A stretch of DNA of 64,000 nt from Paragordius varius (GCA_964247055.1 OZ176052.1:2294001-2358000), one strand, 5' to 3'; positions 40,675 through 59,900 are shown, counted from the first letter of the stretch. The notes: a model not told the origin generated them from the letters alone. Program-made: numbers and translations.

Positions 40675-43082
40675 GAAACTTTAGTTGGTTAAAAGTAAAC
40701 ATTATGTTAATTTAAAATTTTTTATTGATTGTTGATAAAATAAATAAACTTTGAGCAAAGATTGCAAATGACCAATTTTTTGATCCATATATGCTGTGAA
40801 AAACGCTTTCATTTTTTCTATATGTGCAATTTCATAAGCTTGGAATCTCTAAAATGAAATATATACGTAAGTTAATGGAAATTATGTAATTGAGAATATA
40901 CATATAAATTAATTTAATATTGATGCGTTTATTATACAATATAATTAAATCTTTAAGAATTATACAGTATTTTTTTATTAGGACGTGGGTTAAAAATAAT
41001 ATATACCATTTACAATTCAAAATCACCCTCGAACTATTTAAATTCACCCTCAAATAAAATATATGTTTTTTAAATTGAAAATTACCTATATTTTATATTT
41101 TTGAAAAATAAAAATTTCGTTTTAAGTTAATACTGGAAAAATAATTAATTATGCCATAAAGATATATTTCATATTAATAATGAGATATATTAGTTCGAAA
41201 ACACATAATTAATTTTTAGAATGAATTTGAATTATTCAAGGGTGAATAAATTGTTCCAGAGTGAATTTAAATTGTTTAAGGGTGAATTCAAACTGTAAAT
41301 GGTAAATATAAAGTATATTCAATAAAGATCAAAGAGTTCAATATATCGATATTATAAAAAGTATGTTGCATTTCTTTATATTATATATTTAACCCAATAG
41401 AATATTTTAATTAATTTAACAGGGAAAGAATGCATAAATTCCTACTTAAAACATAGAAAAAAATATAGCGAAAGTTATATTAAAATATTATTATATTGAG
41501 TTAAATTTTTGCGCAAATTCAACCAATTTATAAATAAAAGTTTTTTTTATATCACATTAAATATTTTGTATAACATACGTTTAATTTTAAAAAACTTTTT
41601 ATAAATTTTTGATAAAATATTTTTTTTAAAAAAACTGACCTGTGCAGATTCTTGTATACAAGTGATATATTTTTCACGAATATCATTATATTTTTCACAA
41701 GCACTCCTTAATTCTTGTTCTATAAATTATAAGAAATTATTAAATAAATAAATTAATGAATTATTGATAATATAAATAAGATTAATTAAATACTTACTAG
41801 TTTTTTCCAATTTCGCCTTGGCAATCTAAATAATAATTCAAGAAAACATGTAAAATATTTTAAATAGGATATGTATGTTTTGATTTTATAAAACTTGATT
41901 AAATATATATACAAAGTTCCCAAATACTACAAAAAAACGTTAATAATATAATTTTTATTATTTATAATATTATTGGTTTATATTCTTACAACAAATTTGG
42001 GTAATTGACTACCCCAAATTAAGGTTAAACAAAATAACACTATTTAATTCAAGTTATTCAATACAAATTTATTTTAATTAAAATATAATGCTTAAATTTT
42101 TGGTGTTAACCAAATTTTTTTCTATAAATATTATATAAAAATGTATAAATTTGTTGAGACTTAAATAAACCGAATCATATAAAAATTTATATTATATTAT
42201 CATGAAAATAAAAACATATTATTGTATCAATAAGTATATTAAAAAATGCTGCATATCTTCAATATTTAAATACAAAACAATTTAAAAACTCTCGCAAATA
42301 AACTATAATTTTATTGAAATAAAAAAAAGGAAAAAAAAAATACTTTTTCTTTATCTTTAAATTTTTGGTTGCCAGATGGATTTTTTATGGTTTGAGATTC
42401 ATTAAGAACCGTTGAGTGCTGATTCGTGAGAGAAGTGTGATTTGATATTATTTGCGAGGTAGTGGTGGAAATTGTTTCAGGAAGTATATTATATAATTTA
42501 GTATATTCTGAAATTTGTTGATTTAATTTTTCTTGAATCTATCAATTAATTATGATTCAAAAAACCTTTTGAATATTTAATTTGGCCGCATTAAAAGATT
42601 GTATAGATTGAACTGTAGATGTTTCTTCATCTTTTACCTGAAAAAAATTAATTAAAAAACATACAATTTTTAGTTGTTTGACCTGAGAATCAATAAAAAG
42701 CTGTAAGCTCTTGTTTGATTCGTTAAGGGATTTTATTAAATTAGAATGATTCTGAAAGGTGACTTCAGCATTAGAATACAAAATATCCCATAGCGGATTT
42801 ATTGAACTACCGATAAAACTATATATACCCAAAAGGTTGAGAATCAGCTAAATTTTTCAGTATTTTTCGGTTTTTGACATAAAATTTACGATTGGCTTCT
42901 TCAAAAGCGATGCTAGATTTAAAAATAACAGAACCTATCCAAAATATGTTGCTGCAAATTTTTAGAGTCATTTAGATTTGACTTGATATTTTGAATCAAG
43001 ACATCATACCCCTCTTGTTTTTCTCCCTTAAACATGTATAAAAAAAATTTACCCAAAAAACCTGACTAAATTCTAAATTCAT
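23180..43082 (-). CDS. FCHO-family F-BAR / mu-homology domain endocytic adaptor
   Basis: FCHO proteins bend membrane and recruit AP-2/eps15 at forming clathrin pits. Exons: 43082-43053, 43026-42935, 42912-42829, 42806-42683, 42637-42566, 42538-42344, 41825-41798, 41719-41640, 40848-40750, 40066-39970, 37752-36772, 36401-36032, 35599-35551, 35241-35151, 34536-34477, 33595-33351, 32867-32827, 32276-32061, 31368-31256, 30849-30649, 30547-30479, 30313-29811, 29414-29215, 28780-28520, 28167-27903, 27527-27160, 23639-23180; 5394 nt including stop, 1797 residues, all phases closing. F-BAR (1-300): FWGEKQEGYDVL, NPLWDILYSN, ESAQRFQAYEIAHIEKMK, FIQKRKTGEDLP. Middle: a Ser/Asn-rich 450-residue stretch, then VDDEGYSIRPPSPP, a Ser/Asp acidic run, IEIKP and SLEELKKSVDKLVISPQLT, which are FCHO landmarks in FCHO order. 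The C-terminal muHD (about 1112-1797) has IHGSIKLILPAKLRHLL, ITLLKYE, YPITLNPSWKID, ILRAKY and the final LSFTVKKTLSSGG. It is about twice the length of vertebrate FCHO1/2 because of Asn/Ser-rich inserts, one inside the F-BAR. Exons 13, 17 and 19 are the least certain. Confidence 0.88.
25060..25460. repeat. Repeat shared with 32515-32800 (FCHO intron 26)
   Basis: GTTAAAAATGCGGCTCGTGA and the following CCATTTGTGTT match 32724-32760 (GTTAAAAATGCGGCATGCGA). It is the only GC-rich patch in this intron. Small overlapping frames here look accidental. Confidence 0.45.
26280..26579. mobile_element. Family A element (FCHO intron 26)
   Basis: Complete inverted ends; core in the opposite orientation to the 21941 copy. 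Confidence 0.8.
27804..27836. repeat. (AT)n microsatellite
   Basis: About 16 AT units in FCHO intron 25. Confidence 0.95.
31400..31706. mobile_element. Family A element (FCHO intron 18), left member of a pair
   Basis: Complete ends TATACCATTTACAATTCGAA and AACTGTATATGGTATA. Confidence 0.75.
31707..31920. mobile_element. Family A element, left-truncated, abutting the 31400 copy
   Basis: Core plus four inverted end units, ending GAACTGTAAATGGTATA. Confidence 0.7.
32515..32800. repeat. Second copy of the AATGCGGC repeat (FCHO intron 17)
   Basis: Carries TGCGGCCCGCTAG and AATGCGGCATGCGAAGCCAT, related to 25333-25375. Boundaries uncertain. Confidence 0.4.
33298..33342. repeat. (AT)n microsatellite
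   Basis: AT run with one ACAT break, 9 bp from the FCHO exon 16 donor. Confidence 0.95.
33769..34029. mobile_element. Family A element (FCHO intron 15)
   Basis: TATACCATTTATAATTCGAA left end; right end reduced to one unit, GGGTGAATTTGAACTGTTAATGGTAT. Confidence 0.75.
37803..39566. mobile_element. 1.76-kb giant hairpin transposon with family A-type ends
   Basis: It starts TATACCATTTGCACTTCAAA and ends with its inverse, ...GTGCAAATGGTATA. Both ends carry repeated TTGGTCCTTGAACA-type units. The two halves are inverted copies over some 700-800 bp, for example 38572-38640 with 38995-39057, and 37940-38060 with 39330-39470. The left arm has an extra insert of about 200 bp, less AT-rich, at about 38150-38345. 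The 170-bp loop holds a transposase fragment. It lies in FCHO intron 10. Confidence 0.8.
38737..38905 (-). pseudogene. IS630/Tc1-type DDE transposase fragment in hairpin loop
   Basis: The minus strand reads KKIDESGFHNHLRRNYGRSK followed by KGTRAIAKLPNVKGRNVTFI and AALGLAGIVHSHIEYEM. The IDESGF block with a following RR-x-YGRSKKG and RGRNxTxIAA pattern is the region around the second catalytic Asp of DDE_3-type transposases. Stops lie before it, and nothing else of the gene remains. The superfamily call is from memory of the motif. Confidence 0.7.
40241..40437. mobile_element. Family A fragment (FCHO intron 9)
   Basis: Two left units (ACAATTCAAATTCCCCCTTG) and the core; right end mostly lost. 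Confidence 0.55.
40639..40671. repeat. (AT)n microsatellite
   Basis: About 16 AT units in FCHO intron 9. Confidence 0.95.
41002..41305. mobile_element. Family A element (FCHO intron 8)
   Basis: TATACCATTTACAATTCAAA left, three inverted units right, ending AACTGTAAATGGTAAA. Confidence 0.75.
42539..42565 (-). other. 27-nt intron (FCHO intron 5)
   Basis: GTTTTT...TTGATAG, 27 nt on the minus strand, with an in-frame TGA. Its removal joins LNIQK to IQEKLNQQ in phase 0. Confidence 0.8.
42638..42682 (-). other. 45-nt intron, multiple of three and stop-free (FCHO intron 4)
   Basis: GTCAAA...TTTCAG, 45 nt on the minus strand. If retained it would add 15 hydrophobic residues in frame between DSQ and VKDEE. 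The family alignment I recall has no insert there, so it is read as an intron. Confidence 0.75.
42807..42828 (-). other. 22-nt intron (FCHO intron 3)
   Basis: GTATAT...CGGTAG, 22 nt on the minus strand. Read-through meets TAG. Removal joins DSQPFG to SINPLWDIL, matching the F-BAR consensus spacing before its conserved W-D. Confidence 0.85.
42913..42934 (-). other. 22-nt intron (FCHO intron 2)
   Basis: GTTCTG...AATCTAG, 22 nt on the minus strand. Read through, it gives an in-frame TAA. Removed, the F-BAR helix continues as ILDSIAFEEANRKFY. Confidence 0.85.
43027..43052 (-). other. 26-nt intron (FCHO intron 1)
   Basis: GTAAAT...TTTAAG on the minus strand, 26 nt. Splicing joins FSQVFW to GEKQEGYDVL, the N-terminal FCHO motif FWGEK. 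Unspliced, the frame is lost. Confidence 0.8.
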
Positions 43083-43639
43083 ATGTGTTGAGGCATGAAT
43101 TATGTACAGTCGCTCAATAGCCTTGAAAACTAGATTTTTATAAAGAGTGCACAAAATATTGTATTAAAATGTAGATAACAATGTTATTCTTCCAAGTTTG
43201 CATTCAGCACAGTCTTATGGATCTATTCTAAAGTTGTCGTTTTATAAAAATAATAAAGATAAAAGTTGTTTTCACGACATTTTTTTAGAAATGTGAAAGC
43301 TACTTTTATCAATGGTTTCAATCTTTTTATTTATTTTAAATAAGGTGCTCAGTTACAACTTCAGTGTGAAAATAGAGGTTTTCGTGTCATTAAATAATTT
43401 TTATGGAAACATGGGGCCACCTTAACATTATTTTATATATATACGAATGCGACTAACATAGCCGTTTTCGCCTAAAAATAACCCTTTCCTGAAAAAACAA
43501 AATCCAAGAAAAATTTGATGCAATTTTTAAGAATATAGAATCAAAATTTTAGGCATTCTCCATATTTAACAACACTCTAGTCCAATGGTTTTTATAAGTT
43601 AAACGATGGTAAGGACCCCGCTATCTTTAACACATCATT

Positions 43640-44151
43640 TAAATTGGTCTATAAATACCCCAGACAAAATTTGAATCGATATTTTTAAAAAACTAAAAAA
43701 ACGGTTCCAATTTAAATTTATGCTTCTATCCTAATAAACTTATATAAATTAGGCAAAATATCTAAATAAAACTTAGATTTAGAAAAAAGTTCTGTATCAA
43801 ACTATTTGGATGTCATTTTTATTTCACAACATTATTGCAAAATATCGTGTTTATTTGATTCTAAACCTAAAATTTTGTTTACTTTATTTAAATCATGTTT
43901 AACATTGATATAAACAGGAAAGTGGTATATTTTGCTAAAGCACACATGTCATCTTAGCTAAATCTTTACCTTTCGGTTTTATCTCTAAATCATTAATATC
44001 AAATATTTTATATAAATTATTTCATGTATTTTGGTTCAATGTAATATATTGCAAAATTTTGCTATGGTTAAATTTGTTCTATATGTTATGAAATCTAAGC
44101 TATCCCTATTTGAACAAAAAACTAAAATGATTGTGTTGTATCCAAGTCTTA
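43640..44151. mobile_element. Family B element, copy 3
   Basis: Inverted relative to copy 1. Starts near TATAAATACCCCAGACAAAATTT and ends GTTGTATCCAAGTCTTAACA, directly abutting copy 4. Confidence 0.65.
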
Positions 44152-44706
44152 ACATTTCGATTCGAATTGGGGTATCTAAATACCCCAGACTAAATTTAGG
44201 ATTTCTAAAAAAACTACTGAAGGAAACGGTTCCTATTTAAATTTAAGTTTCTATTCTATTAAAAATTATATAAATGACAATATATCTAACTAAAATTTCG
44301 TCCTCCATGTCAAACTACCTAGACGCCATTTTAATTTTATAAAAATTTTGCAAAATGTCGTTTTCGTTAAGTTTTTAGTGTAAAATTAAAACTAATTTAT
44401 TTAAATTATATCTAACATTTATATAAATAGAAATAATGGTTTATTTTGTATTATTTTTGAATTTTACCATTGCACACATGCCACGTTGACTAAAGTTTTA
44501 CCTTTGGTTTTAGTCAAAATAAGTAATATCAAGTATTTTTTATTTTTATATATTTCTGTTTGTTAATGTTATATAAGTGCAAAACTTTGCCTTGGTTTTG
44601 ATTACTTCCATATTTTTTAAGAATTTAATTTTAAACAGGCCTCGGGTATTCAACTACCCCGATTTAAATCGAAGAAAAGGAATGTATTGTATCCAAGTGT
44701 TAACGT
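44145..44706. mobile_element. Family B element, copy 4
   Basis: Starts GATTCGAATTGGGGTATCTA with the palindrome GGGGTATCTAAATACCCC and ends GTATCCAAGTGTTAACG. Tandem with copy 3. Confidence 0.7.
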
Positions 44707-44789
44707 ATAAAAATAACGGACGAAGCCAATCAAATTTTGAGATCTAATAAGGGTTTCATAAATTTTTTGTATATAAATATTAAATATAC

Positions 44790-44960
44790 AGTTTATAGAG
44801 TCTCTTTTTTCCTTTTTTATTAAAGAGTAAGGACTTAAATTGTATCCGGACATGTGAAGGCTTTAGCACTCGCCTGGCCAGGGCTGACAGTGATGATGGA
44901 AAAATTGCGTAGTTTCGGGGTTCGAACTCAGGCACGCATTGTTCAGTCCGACGCCCTACA
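44790..44960 (+). mobile_element. Family C tRNA-like SINE, copy 1
   Basis: Shares TATACAGTTT...GAGTCTCTTTTTT, the leader GGACTTAAATTGTATCCGGA, an A-box-like TTAGCACTCGCCTGG and the B box GGTTCGAACTC (about 44919-44929) with two other copies. The box spacing fits a Pol III promoter. Confidence 0.7.
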
Positions 44961-45204
44961 AAATTTTCGTGTATATACATTATGCATTTTAACGATTGCT
45001 CATTCCACACGATAGTTGGGAAATTTTCAACGCAGTAGTAGAAAAAAACATCAAAATGTTGGATAAACAATTTTTTCATTTCTTTTTTCTATATACTACT
45101 GTGTTGCTAATTGCCCAACTCTAGTCTGAAATAAGCAACTAAAATGCATACTGTAAATAAAAATAGTTTAGCGCCTTTAATATAAACAGATGGATATGAT
45201 CCTG

Positions 45205-45730
45205 TCCACTAAAAAATATACCACCAAACGTGGCTATTAAGCAATTCTTAGATTATATTAAATCAATAATGTCCTAATATATCTATTAAGGTAATATTAT
45301 AATAAAGTGTTTTTATTGAACCCCTGGTTCGGAACCCCTCCACATAATAACGTGGCTTTAAAGCAACTTTTCAAAACTATAATCAATTAATAATCATCAA
45401 ATTTTGGTATTCCCAAAAAAAGGCAAAAATCTATCCCAGCGCTTTTTAAGCTGACCTGCTGGGTAGGGCTTAAATCCGTGCTAAATATCCCACTATAAAA
45501 AACGTCGCATTAAAAGCTTTCGGAAGCGAGACAACATGAAAGAAATATTTTATTTTAAGACAAAAATTTGGCCAGGCACATGGTTGTCGCGCCATATCTT
45601 AAATATGCCACCTTATAAACGTGGCTTTGTAACAACTTTTCGGAAAGCTTATGAGATCATATTTTGATAATGATAGGCTATATGCCATTTAGCGAAACCT
45701 TTAATAGTACATGGCTAGGGCCGTAAACTC
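45205..45730. repeat. Four degenerate tandem units of about 130 bp
   Basis: The motif CCAC..TATAA.ACGTGGCTTTAA.CAACTTTTC recurs near 45220, 45348, 45488 and 45608, less AT-rich than its surroundings. It ends where the hAT-like element begins. Confidence 0.5.
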
Positions 45731-46939
45731 AAGTGACCAGATAGGCTGTTTTTCGCAGTACAGTACTGGGTTTTCGGAAAAAAACCGCGTCTGTACTGCG
45801 CTGACTTTTGTACTGCTTCTTTTTGTAGAATTTGATAGAGTACCCTTTGTTAAAATAAAAAATAAATGATTCCTTTTGCGGTAAAAAACTATCGCTTTTC
45901 TTAATTATAATATTTTCTGCTCTAATTATTTGATTTGGGTTTTGGACCGGTCAAATGGCTTATGAAGGCATCCATTCGCGCAGTGGCGGAACTTTAAAGA
46001 TCAGACTCTAGATTTAGATGGTTCTTTCACTCAGGGCATCCACGAAGCGGCTTCAAATTTAGAATAAACACAAAATAAATTTAAATTTTAGTATTTTGAT
46101 CAAGATTTTAAAATTCCAAACATAGTAATATTATTATTATATATCCATATATTTAATACTTCTATTCAAATTGGGGTATCTAAATACCCCAGACTAAATT
46201 TGAATTAAGGTTTTTAAAAAACTACTGAAGGAAACAGTCCCAATTTAAATTTATGCTTCTATCCTAATAAAAATTATATAAATATACCAAAATATCTGAA
46301 TTAAATTTTGTTCTGAAAAAAAGTTCCATGTCAAACTACTTCGACGCATTTTTATTTTACAAAATTTTTGCAAAATATCGTCTTCATTTAAGTTTAAGGG
46401 TAAAATTAAAGCTAATTTTTTATTTAAATTACATCTAACATTGATAGAAATAGAAAATGCGGTTTATTTTGTATTATTTTTCAATTTTACCATTGCAGAC
46501 ATGTCACGTTGACTAAATTTTTACCTTTCGGTTTTAACTTAAAATAAGTAATATCAAGTATTTTTTAAATAAATTTTTATATATATTTCGGTTTATTAAT
46601 GTTATATAAGTGCAAAATTTGCCATGGTTTCGATTCCTTCCATATTTTTTAAAGAATTTAATTTTAAACAGGCCTGGGTTATCCAAATTCTACCCAATCG
46701 AAGGACTGAAATGAATGTGTTGTATCCAAGTGTTAATATATGATATAATCATATGTACATACATTTATATTAAATTTTTAATAAATTTATTTGGATATTA
46801 TTAATTGTTTCTAATAATGAGCTTATAAATTAACAAACAATATCATTTATTACATCACACCGAAAATCTTATGTAAAAAATAGGCAAAGTATGTCTTAAT
46901 TTTGTACTGCGTCAGGGTTCTAAATATCTGGTCACATTA
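45730..46939. mobile_element. Non-autonomous hAT-like element with 9-bp flanking direct repeat
   Basis: CCGTAAACT lies on both sides (45721-45729 and 46940-46948). The ends are inverted: CAAGTGACCAGATA on the left, TATCTGGTCACATTA on the right, with a further inverted CGCAGTAC block inside each. The 8-9 bp target repeat and GTGACCAGAT ends fit hAT elements. There is no transposase frame. A family B copy (46156-46738) is nested inside. Confidence 0.7.
46156..46738. mobile_element. Family B element, copy 5, nested in the hAT-like element
   Basis: Starts ATTGGGGTATCTAAATACCCCAGAC and ends TGTATCCAAGTGTTAATA; about 85% like copy 4 by eye. Confidence 0.7.
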
Positions 46940-48209
46940 CCGTAAACTATCAATATGCGTCGCAAAATATTCGTGTCTGAAATTTTTTTTCTAAACAAAC
47001 TGTGTTATCGATTTATTTATAATATTGTGGACCAAGTCGCAGTGACGATATACTTGGTATAGTATGTTATATAAATGTTTTCTTATAAAATATGAAAATT
47101 AATAATCTGAGCATTTGTTTTTCCTGTGATCTGGTGGAATTTGGATACGTATTAGCTAAATATTGTGTAAAAAATGACCAAATGTTTAAATCTGTCCCTG
47201 TAACGACACACCCTTATAGGATTCAGTTGTATGCCTTGGCAATAATAAATGGTAAAATATTTTCGGACTTGTACTCTTTTAACACACATATTTTCGAAAC
47301 ATTAAATTGAGCAGAATAAATTTATTGTGTTGTGCTTTACAAATAACTTTTTTTAAGATAGGATATAAGATTCAATAAACTTTATAAAATATTTTAATAT
47401 AAAATTGGTATATATAATATAATCACATTACAAAATATGTATCTCACATTGATTTTTAATGCCATGTTTGAATTGTATAAATATACAAGATTATTATCAA
47501 AACCAAATAAAAATGTATAAAAAAATATAAATAAGGGCGTAATTTGTATAAAAATATATATTTAAACGACAAACAGTTTATAAGATATTTCCTGCTTTCT
47601 ATTAAATAAAAAAAGTAAAGAATTAAGTATGTATAACTAATCAAATTTTAAGTAATATAAATTAGTTTCTTATTCGTTTATATGATAAAGGGCAATGTCG
47701 GGGTTAATAACCAATTTGTTTCATATACAAATTAATAATATTTTAAAATTATATAATCAAATCTTATTAATGAAAAATAAAAATGGATAGAATATGATAT
47801 ATGGATAAAATTGTTTGGAGAAGCATTTTTTAATTAAAGCATGAGTAAACTACATTGCTAGGTTTTCTTTATATAGCTACAAAGCATACGCAGTAAAGAG
47901 CATTATTATTAGCTAAAAGGGCTAGAAAAAAGCAAAAACTGCATTATTTTCTATGCACCAAAACTTAAAACCAATAAAATTTATCCCTTTACTGTATATG
48001 ATCTGACAATATTTAATGAAAAACTAGCCATGCAATTTAATTCGCATACTATATGTTTTGCCAAAATATAAATAAATCTTTAAATTTAAAACAATCTTGA
48101 CACGGATTTATATTAAAAGATAAATTCCACGAAAGAAACCATTTTAAACAATTTTTGTTGAACAAAATTACATATAACCTAATTTTTATTTTAACATTGT
48201 CAATTAAGT

Positions 48210-48306
48210 AATTAATCCAAAGGTCTAGGGCCATTAACTGGCATATTATGCAAAACGTTATCAAGTAATTGAAGGGCACGATGTAAATGTATTTCAATTC
48301 AACACG
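48210..48306 (-). pseudogene. Degenerate second copy of the SMAD4 last-exon 3' end
   Basis: Nearly the same as 48373-48470, the coding end of SMAD4 (LHRALQLLD through PRPLD). It lies about 165 bp downstream in the same orientation. The Trp codon of the CWIEIHLH stretch is TGA and a frameshift follows, so it is non-coding. It is a local tandem duplication of the terminal exon. Confidence 0.85.
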
Positions 48307-48372
48307 GTTTAAACAATTTTATGTTTTCTACAAAATTAAATTTAACTCAATTTTCAATTAATTAAGCTGTAG

Positions 48373-56843
<8,471 letters not shown>

Positions 56844-56915
56844 ATCACAATTGAGCAAATTAATAAAAGTAAAGCAGATGTAAAAATATAAAAAATATTT
56901 TACGAATAAAAACGC
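56844..56915. promoter_or_regulatory. 72-bp divergent intergenic region, SMAD4 / nicastrin
   Basis: Only 72 bp separate the SMAD4 ATG (56843, minus) from the nicastrin ATG (56916, plus). It is nearly all A/T with no GC box or classic TATA pair that I can single out. Any core promoters for both genes must sit here or inside the coding exons, unless SMAD4 has an upstream 5' exon. Function is inferred from position only. Confidence 0.5.
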
Positions 56916-59900
56916 ATGTTGAAATTCTTTATATTGTACATTATTATATGCCCTTCATCAACCGTATATGCTATCAAAGATGAAGTAAATTTTTATGTAG
57001 ACGGGGAACATGGGTGTTTTAGACTTTTGAACGGAACTCATCAATTTGGTTGCGGAAGTATTTATTTTTTTCTACTTTTATTTAGCAAAATTAGATGGAA
57101 ATCGGGGAACACTTTTATATCACCAAGATTTGGACGTATTAAATAGCATTTTAAAAAAATACTCATACCATAAATTTTTGATTTTATGTGAACTTACTCA
57201 AGTCGATACTTTTTTTACCTTAACCGAAAACTTTACAAATGTTGAAGGTTTTCTCCTTTATAATAACCACACACTGCCGACCGACTCTTTTTCTCCGGAT
57301 AATCCTATACCAAATGAGATATCTAATCTCTACACTTCTGATTCCTCGTGTTTGAATTGTCGCGAAACCCCGTGGAATAGTTATGGGAAAGCGCTTTTTT
57401 ACAAAAATCATCAAGGCCACCCAATAATATATGTGAGAGATGGCGCAAATGTCGAACGTTTAAAACAAGTGCTAGCACTATTTTGTTAATTTTTATTTGA
57501 AAATGCATTTTAAGATCTTTTTATACCCTAGAAACTAAAATATGTAAAAAATTATAATTATCTTTGTGGTTTATGGTAAATGTGATTAAAATTACTTTAA
57601 TTGAAAATCATATTTTATAATTACACCCTAAAACATAGATGGTTCTAAATACAATTGAAAAAAACAGCCCATCATGAAATTTATAATTCTCGAAAATTGG
57701 TCACCAAACATAATAATAATATGAATTATGTTGTCAAATATTATTTATAAAATATATTTTATTTTAAGGTTTAATTTCTTTAACAAATAAAAAATATACT
57801 TTGCGCCAAAATATTTGAGATAGTTATTTCTCTTTTGCTTTAAAATTTAAAAATTATTTTCATTCATATAATGCGTTCAAAGGCGTACAGAATTCATATT
57901 TCATTCCATCAATAACATCATATATATATATATATATATCATCTTTAAATTTGAAATCGCTTTTATAATAATTAACAAAATATTTCATTTTTCAATCACA
58001 TTTAGTGCTTCCTAAAATATAATCAAGATTTTGCCTTTTTGAATTTTTCCACCATCACCAATTCGCGTGCTACTTGCGCAATTCAAATCGATTTTCTTAT
58101 GCATGCCGTTGGGGATTCCCAGATATGTTTGCGCCGATCACAACTTGATTCACTTTCTTCTAGTATTTCTTTTTAGTTTTTACTTTTCAGTTTTAATTTT
58201 TTTTCATAAATTTTATTGTAATGAATTATTTATTTATAAAAGGGTTGTTGTGGTCTTTGGTGTAAATTAAGGGCATTCGAGCCCTTTGTGATATTTTTTA
58301 TACCCCATTTATTGACAGCGAATTTGTCACCTTTTGTAATAAAAACCAGAGTTTTTAGTTATAAAACCAAAATCAATCAAAAACTTTTTATCTTTTATGT
58401 AGGTCAGCCAATAATAAATTAACTTTAATAATTTCATTATTTTTGAATATTTCTATTGTATGTGAGATTTATATGTATTTTGCTTCGGGACCATTACTAT
58501 TTTAATTATCATAATTATCATTTGTATGGGGATTCGCCATTAAATGGCGGTCATCCGTTAATTTTTTTCCCAATCCTTTCTTGATCAGGCTAAGTCTAGA
58601 TTTATTTAAATTAAGCAAATTTTTTGTGTGAAAATATCTTAGGTACATATTGCCAGGAATTAGGTGACAAAAATGTTTGGACCTTACTGCGGCCAACTAC
58701 TAAACAATCACCAAACAAACCTCAATCAATCGTAGCCATTGTCGCACGAGTAATTTAATTATTCAATCAATTTTTAATTCTATCTTTGTTTTTTTCATTT
58801 AAACGCAATATTCCTTTTTTAAATCTCATTAAATTAAATGAGTATATTTGAGTTTTAATTTATCATCGCTTGCATTTTTAAAATTTGCATTACTTGTTAA
58901 ATTATTTGTTTGAATTTGGTCTTAAACTTCGATTAGGCTAAGGATGCCGAAAAACCGACCGGATACTTTAATAAAAATGACATTTAATTATGTGGAATTA
59001 ATTTTGTTAATACTTAAAATATTTTAATATATAACAGCATAAAATATTGGTTTAATTTTACGAAATAATTTAATTTTTTTGACCAATTTTTTTTATTTAA
59101 AATATAAATTTTTTTCCTCCCACAGATGGATAGTTTAACCATGTTTGATGGCATTTCCCCAGCCACGGAATCATCAGCCCTGGCTATTATAACACTTTTA
59201 TCGATTGCTGAAACGTTACATACATGGCAACTCCAAAATAATTTTAATGTTACTATTAAAGTAAATTATTTTCATATTTAAGACAAAATCCTAAAACTAA
59301 AAAAAAATATTTTATATGAAAACCTATAGCCATACTTTTTTAGACCTTAATAATTCATTTTAATAAAATAATAACCAACAAGAAAAGTAATAGAAATGTA
59401 AATTGGTAATATAACAATTGTAATCATTTAGATTTTATAGTGAAAAAATACGATTTTATTTGAAAAAAATGGTTGATTATAATATCTGTAAAAAAATATT
59501 TGTCATATAATTTTAATGTTTTGTCTTTATAATTTATATATATTTGTAGGATAAAAACTGTCTTTTTGTCCTGTTTAATGGCGAATCGTATGATTATATT
59601 GGTTCAAGTTCACTTTTGTACCATATGAATAATTTATCCGCATTCCCGGCACCCATAATCAATGGGGGCGAAGGCGAAAATATGAGTATTCCTAAACAGC
59701 ATGCACTTATAAATACGAGCCATATCTCCCACATTATTGAACTTGGTCAATTAGGTCTGCCAAAAGGTGTAAATGACGATGTACAAATAAGCTCGTCGTT
59801 TGAAAATCAACCAGTATATTGGATTCATTCAGATCCTGTTTCAAGACAAACGCATCAAACCACAAAATTAAAGGTATAAAATTGGATAAAAAAATGAATT

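Larger units (their letters stand above)
43083..48209. other. Intergenic, FCHO to SMAD4: nested mobile elements
   Basis: In order: two abutting family B copies, SINE copy 1, the 130-bp tandem units, and the hAT-like element with a nested family B copy. After 46950 the sequence is plain AT-rich up to the SMAD4 exon duplicate. No gene seen. Confidence 0.6.

Noticed and set aside
42819-42828. A 10-nt intron (GTATATATAG) in FCHO
   Set aside because: Extending to the next AG gives a 22-nt intron that keeps the frame and aligns better with the F-BAR consensus.
47092-47310. 72-codon plus-strand frame
   Set aside because: No domain, no splice partners, AT-biased composition like its surroundings.
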